Assembly (NCBI GenBank): GCA_041497995.1
Contig: JBGQHM010000367.1
Location: 1 to 6,783, forward strand
DNA: 6,783 nt
Direction of reading: 5' to 3'
From: DATKMS01 sp041497995
GTDB lineage: Bacteria; Desulfobacterota; Binatia; HRBIN30
This document shows positions 5,078 to 6,783 of this stretch, one piece after another. The translations under genes were made by a program, and so were the position numbers. The notes under the pieces are model-generated. The model had not been told where the DNA came from and did no database searches. It saw only the letters and a program-made list of their open reading frames with translations. The number at the start of each line of letters is the position of its first letter. The first letter of the stretch is position 1.

Positions 5078-5438
5078 GGCCAAGCGGAACGTCACAGCGG
5101 CGCGAGCGGCGACCCGCGAAGGCATCGTGCTCACTGACGAGGAAATCGCCGAAGCGCGGCGGCGGGCGTTGGTGCACCTCATCGGCTGCATTGCGGCGGG
5201 CACCTTCGTCAACTCTCGGTGGCGGATGTTCGAGGGCGCGACGGAGATGGCAGCGAACGCACCTGGGCAGTTCGTGAAGTTTCTCGCTAACCACGACGTG
5301 AAGGACGGCGCCGACTTCGTGGCCAATGCGTGCGCGGCGTGGTGTCTGAACCCGGCACAGGTCGTAGCTGCTTTGGTGTATGTCGCGGGCGGCACCACGG
5401 TTGACCGGGTGGTGCGGCTGCAGACGGAGGAGGGGTGA
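5070..5438 (+). CDS. Unknown protein between the 163-aa gene and the integrase (122 aa)
   Basis: The start is ATG 5070, inside the end of the preceding gene (8-base overlap), which implies coupled translation; an upstream G-run (5059-5063) is the only ribosome-binding-like sequence. The product begins MTKAKRNVTAARAATREGIV, has a charged helix DEEIAEARRRALVHLIGCIA, and continues with FVNSRWRMFEGATEMAANAP and an FVANACAAWCLNPAQVVAAL segment. It is small, basic at the N-terminus, and helical. It has three cysteines and hydrophobic patches, but no clear membrane span. No family is recognised. It ends four bases before the integrase ATG, with the integrase ribosome binding site inside its last codons. 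A role as excisionase or directionality factor could be imagined from position, but the sequence does not show the usual winged-helix pattern. Confidence 0.72.
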   Translation: MTKAKRNVTAARAATREGIVLTDEEIAEARRRALVHLIGCIAAGTFVNSRWRMFEGATEMAANAPGQFVKFLANHDVKDGADFVANACAAWCLNPAQVVAALVYVAGGTTVDRVVRLQTEEG

Positions 5439-5442
5439 AGCC

Positions 5443-6651
5443 ATGGCATGCGTACGCAAACGACGAGGACGCTGGGTTGCGGACTTCCGCGACCAGCACG
5501 GCAAGCGGCACTGGGAAACCTACGACACCAAGAAAGAGGCAGACGATCGGCTCGCGGATCGACAGATCGAAGTCCGTGAGCACGCCTACATCGACGCGAC
5601 GACGCTGCCGACGTTCGCCGCGGTGGCGGAACACTGGCTCACCATCAAGCGCGACCATCCGGCATCGACCTACAACTTCTGGCGCTCACACGTAGAGCTG
5701 CACCTTGTGCCGGCATTCGGCGATCGCCGCATTGACCGGGTGCTGGCGGCCGACATTGAGCGAGTCCGCAATGCGAAGCGGGACGGCACCGATGGTCACA
5801 CCAGACTCGCCAGAGCGACGATTAACCAGCTCCTGCAGACGCTCACAGCAATCTTGGAGTATGCCGTGTCGCACAAGTACCTGCGGTCGAATCCTGGGGC
5901 CGCGGTGGAGCGCGTACGTGTGGAGCGGCGCACGGGTGTGACGGACAACGTTGAGATCGATCCGAAAGAGGTTCTGACCGCAGAGCAGGCAGGGCAGGTG
6001 ATCGCTGCCGCTGCCGCCGGCCTCTATCGGACGTTCATCACGATGGGGCTGCTGACGGGCTGCCGTAGTGGTGAGCTCCTCGCGCTCGCCTGGGAACACG
6101 TCGACCTCGAGGCGGGCACCGTGAAGATCACGCGCTCACTGTCGCGGGCGCGCAGCGCCGAACGTGGCTATGGAAAATCAACGCCGGTGTTCGGTCCACC
6201 CAAGACCCCATCGTCGAACCGGACGCTCGACCTCGCGCCCGATCTGGTCCACGCGCTCAAGGTGTGGCGGCTGCAGAGCCGCTACGCGCGCGGTGAGGAC
6301 CTCATCTTCACCAATTCGCTGGGCGGGCCGCTGCATCGTGCGCATCTGCACAAGGGGCTGCGCAAGGCCCTTGATGCGTGTCCGGGGCTGCCGCGGGTGG
6401 ACCTCCACGGCCTGCGGCATTCGTTCGCGTCCATCCTGATTCAACGCGGGCACCCCGTCAGCCAGGTCTCGCACATCCTGGGGCACAAGAATCCGGAGCT
6501 GACGTTGAAGGTCTACACGCACTGGTTCAAGGGCGTGTCGTCAGCCTCGACGATGGCTGACTTGGCGGGCGCGATCTGCGCGCCGCGGCCGGCGAGTGGT
6601 AGCAATTTGGTAGCAATTGCCGAAACGCTCGGCGCCGCGAAGGCTAAGTAG
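5443..6651 (+). CDS. int: Tyrosine-family site-specific integrase (402 aa)
   Basis: This is a phage-type integrase that joins the element's attP to a chromosomal attB, and excises it with help. The start is ATG 5443, with GGAGGAGGGG (5427-5434) eight bases upstream. Residues 1-50 form a small arm-binding domain (VRKRRGRWVADFRDQHGKRH and following). Residues 55-150 are the helical core-binding domain (LPTFAAVAEHWLTIKRDHP). The catalytic domain follows from about 175, with all expected residues: R208 in TGCRSGE, K254 in PPKTPSSNRTL, H322 and R325 in HGLRHS, H348 in LGHKN, and nucleophile Y358 in KVYTHW. The length is normal and the gene appears intact. After Y358 comes a 44-residue tail containing SGSNLVAIAETLG, encoded by a repeat that may be part of the attachment site. 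It is the last gene of the rightward operon and faces a host gene. Confidence 0.95.
   Translation: MACVRKRRGRWVADFRDQHGKRHWETYDTKKEADDRLADRQIEVREHAYIDATTLPTFAAVAEHWLTIKRDHPASTYNFWRSHVELHLVPAFGDRRIDRVLAADIERVRNAKRDGTDGHTRLARATINQLLQTLTAILEYAVSHKYLRSNPGAAVERVRVERRTGVTDNVEIDPKEVLTAEQAGQVIAAAAAGLYRTFITMGLLTGCRSGELLALAWEHVDLEAGTVKITRSLSRARSAERGYGKSTPVFGPPKTPSSNRTLDLAPDLVHALKVWRLQSRYARGEDLIFTNSLGGPLHRAHLHKGLRKALDACPGLPRVDLHGLRHSFASILIQRGHPVSQVSHILGHKNPELTLKVYTHWFKGVSSASTMADLAGAICAPRPASGSNLVAIAETLGAAKAK
6598..6620. repeat. Direct and inverted repeat at the integrase 3' end, candidate attachment core
   Basis: GGTAGCAATT occurs at 6598-6607 and 6609-6618, an 11-base period. The same stretch contains GCAATT (6602-6607) and AATTGC (6615-6620) as inverted arms around a 7-base spacer. 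Two inverted arms around a 6-8-base overlap is the shape of a tyrosine-recombinase core. It lies inside the integrase coding region, 45 bases from the neighbouring host gene. The function is inferred from shape and position only. Confidence 0.3.
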
Positions 6652-6664
6652 CTGATTTGTTTGA

Positions 6665-6783
6665 CTACGACGTCTCTTCCTGGTTGGCGATGCCAAGCTT
6701 GTCCATCTTGTACTTCAAGATGCGTCGCGTAGTGCCAAGGATTTCCGCTGCCCGCGTCTGGTTGTGCTGCGCCTGCGCCAGAG
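6665..6783 (-). CDS. Sigma-54-dependent Fis-type response regulator, C-terminal end (partial at right edge)
   Basis: The frame enters from the right edge on the - strand and stops at TAG (6667-6665), leaving 39 residues. They read LAQAQHNQTRAAEILGTTRR followed by ILKYKMDKLGIANQEETS. This is the Fis-type helix-turn-helix that ends NtrC-family activators: the N-x-T-x-A-A-x-x-L-G turn and the R-R-x-L-x-Y-K-M-x-K-x-G-I recognition helix are the family signature. Such proteins use ATP to open promoters held by sigma-54 RNA polymerase and are usually chromosomal. The receiver and AAA+ domains lie outside the window. The gene converges on the integrase with 13 bases between stops, so it is likely the host flank of the element. 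Its C-terminus looks complete. Confidence 0.88.
   Translation of the reverse strand, partial: LAQAQHNQTRAAEILGTTRRILKYKMDKLGIANQEETS

Noticed and set aside
4580..5449. Long - strand frame opposite the 163-aa and 122-aa genes.
   Set aside because: Antisense to two tightly coupled + strand genes with good start signals; the composition is His/Arg/Ala-rich without a recognisable fold.
1..6783. tRNA, rRNA, CRISPR array or insertion sequence.
   Set aside because: I saw no cloverleaf-like CCA-ending sequence at the integrase end, no regularly spaced repeats with spacers, and no transposase motif.

Overview
This 6.8-kb, high-GC window looks like one end of an integrated temperate phage or phage-derived element, followed by a fragment of its bacterial host. 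The host is probably a Gram-negative bacterium of the broad former Deltaproteobacteria type. Three things suggest this: the Fis-type C-terminus of a sigma-54-dependent regulator at the right edge, a secreted Cys-rich protein with a Thr-Pro repeat and a C-terminal anchor, and the GC content. This taxonomic guess is tentative.

Region 1 (1-3303, + strand) is a phage late/structural block. It holds the last 52 codons of a large terminase subunit, a 250-aa charged helical protein of unknown function, a 72-aa unknown, a 543-aa protein that resembles tail/baseplate hub proteins, and a 92-aa PD-(D/E)XK (Hjc-like) nuclease. An 11-bp perfect inverted repeat precedes the 543-aa gene. No portal, protease or capsid gene lies between the terminase and the tail-like gene.

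Region 2 (3313-4392, - strand) is a compact four-gene operon. It encodes two tandem ribbon-helix-helix (RHH) proteins, a 41-aa single-span membrane protein, and a 165-aa exported Cys-rich protein with a C-terminal anchor. The first three genes are joined by 4-base stop/start overlaps.

Region 3 (4393-4585) is a divergent control region. It contains a good reverse promoter, a weaker forward one, tandem 10-bp repeats that also form a perfect inverted repeat, and a second repeat family that runs into the ribosome binding site of the rightward operon.

Region 4 (4586-6651, + strand) is a three-gene operon: two unknown soluble proteins (163 and 122 aa) and a complete tyrosine integrase (402 aa) with all catalytic residues. 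The last 55 bases of the integrase gene contain a small direct/inverted repeat that resembles a recombination core.

Region 5 (6665-6783, - strand) is the C-terminal Fis-type helix-turn-helix of a host sigma-54 activator. It converges on the integrase with 13 bases between the stop codons, so the right prophage-host junction is probably here.

A working model is that the two RHH proteins act at the divergent region to set the balance between the leftward lysogeny/cell-surface operon and the rightward integrase operon. The late genes further left make and package the particle.
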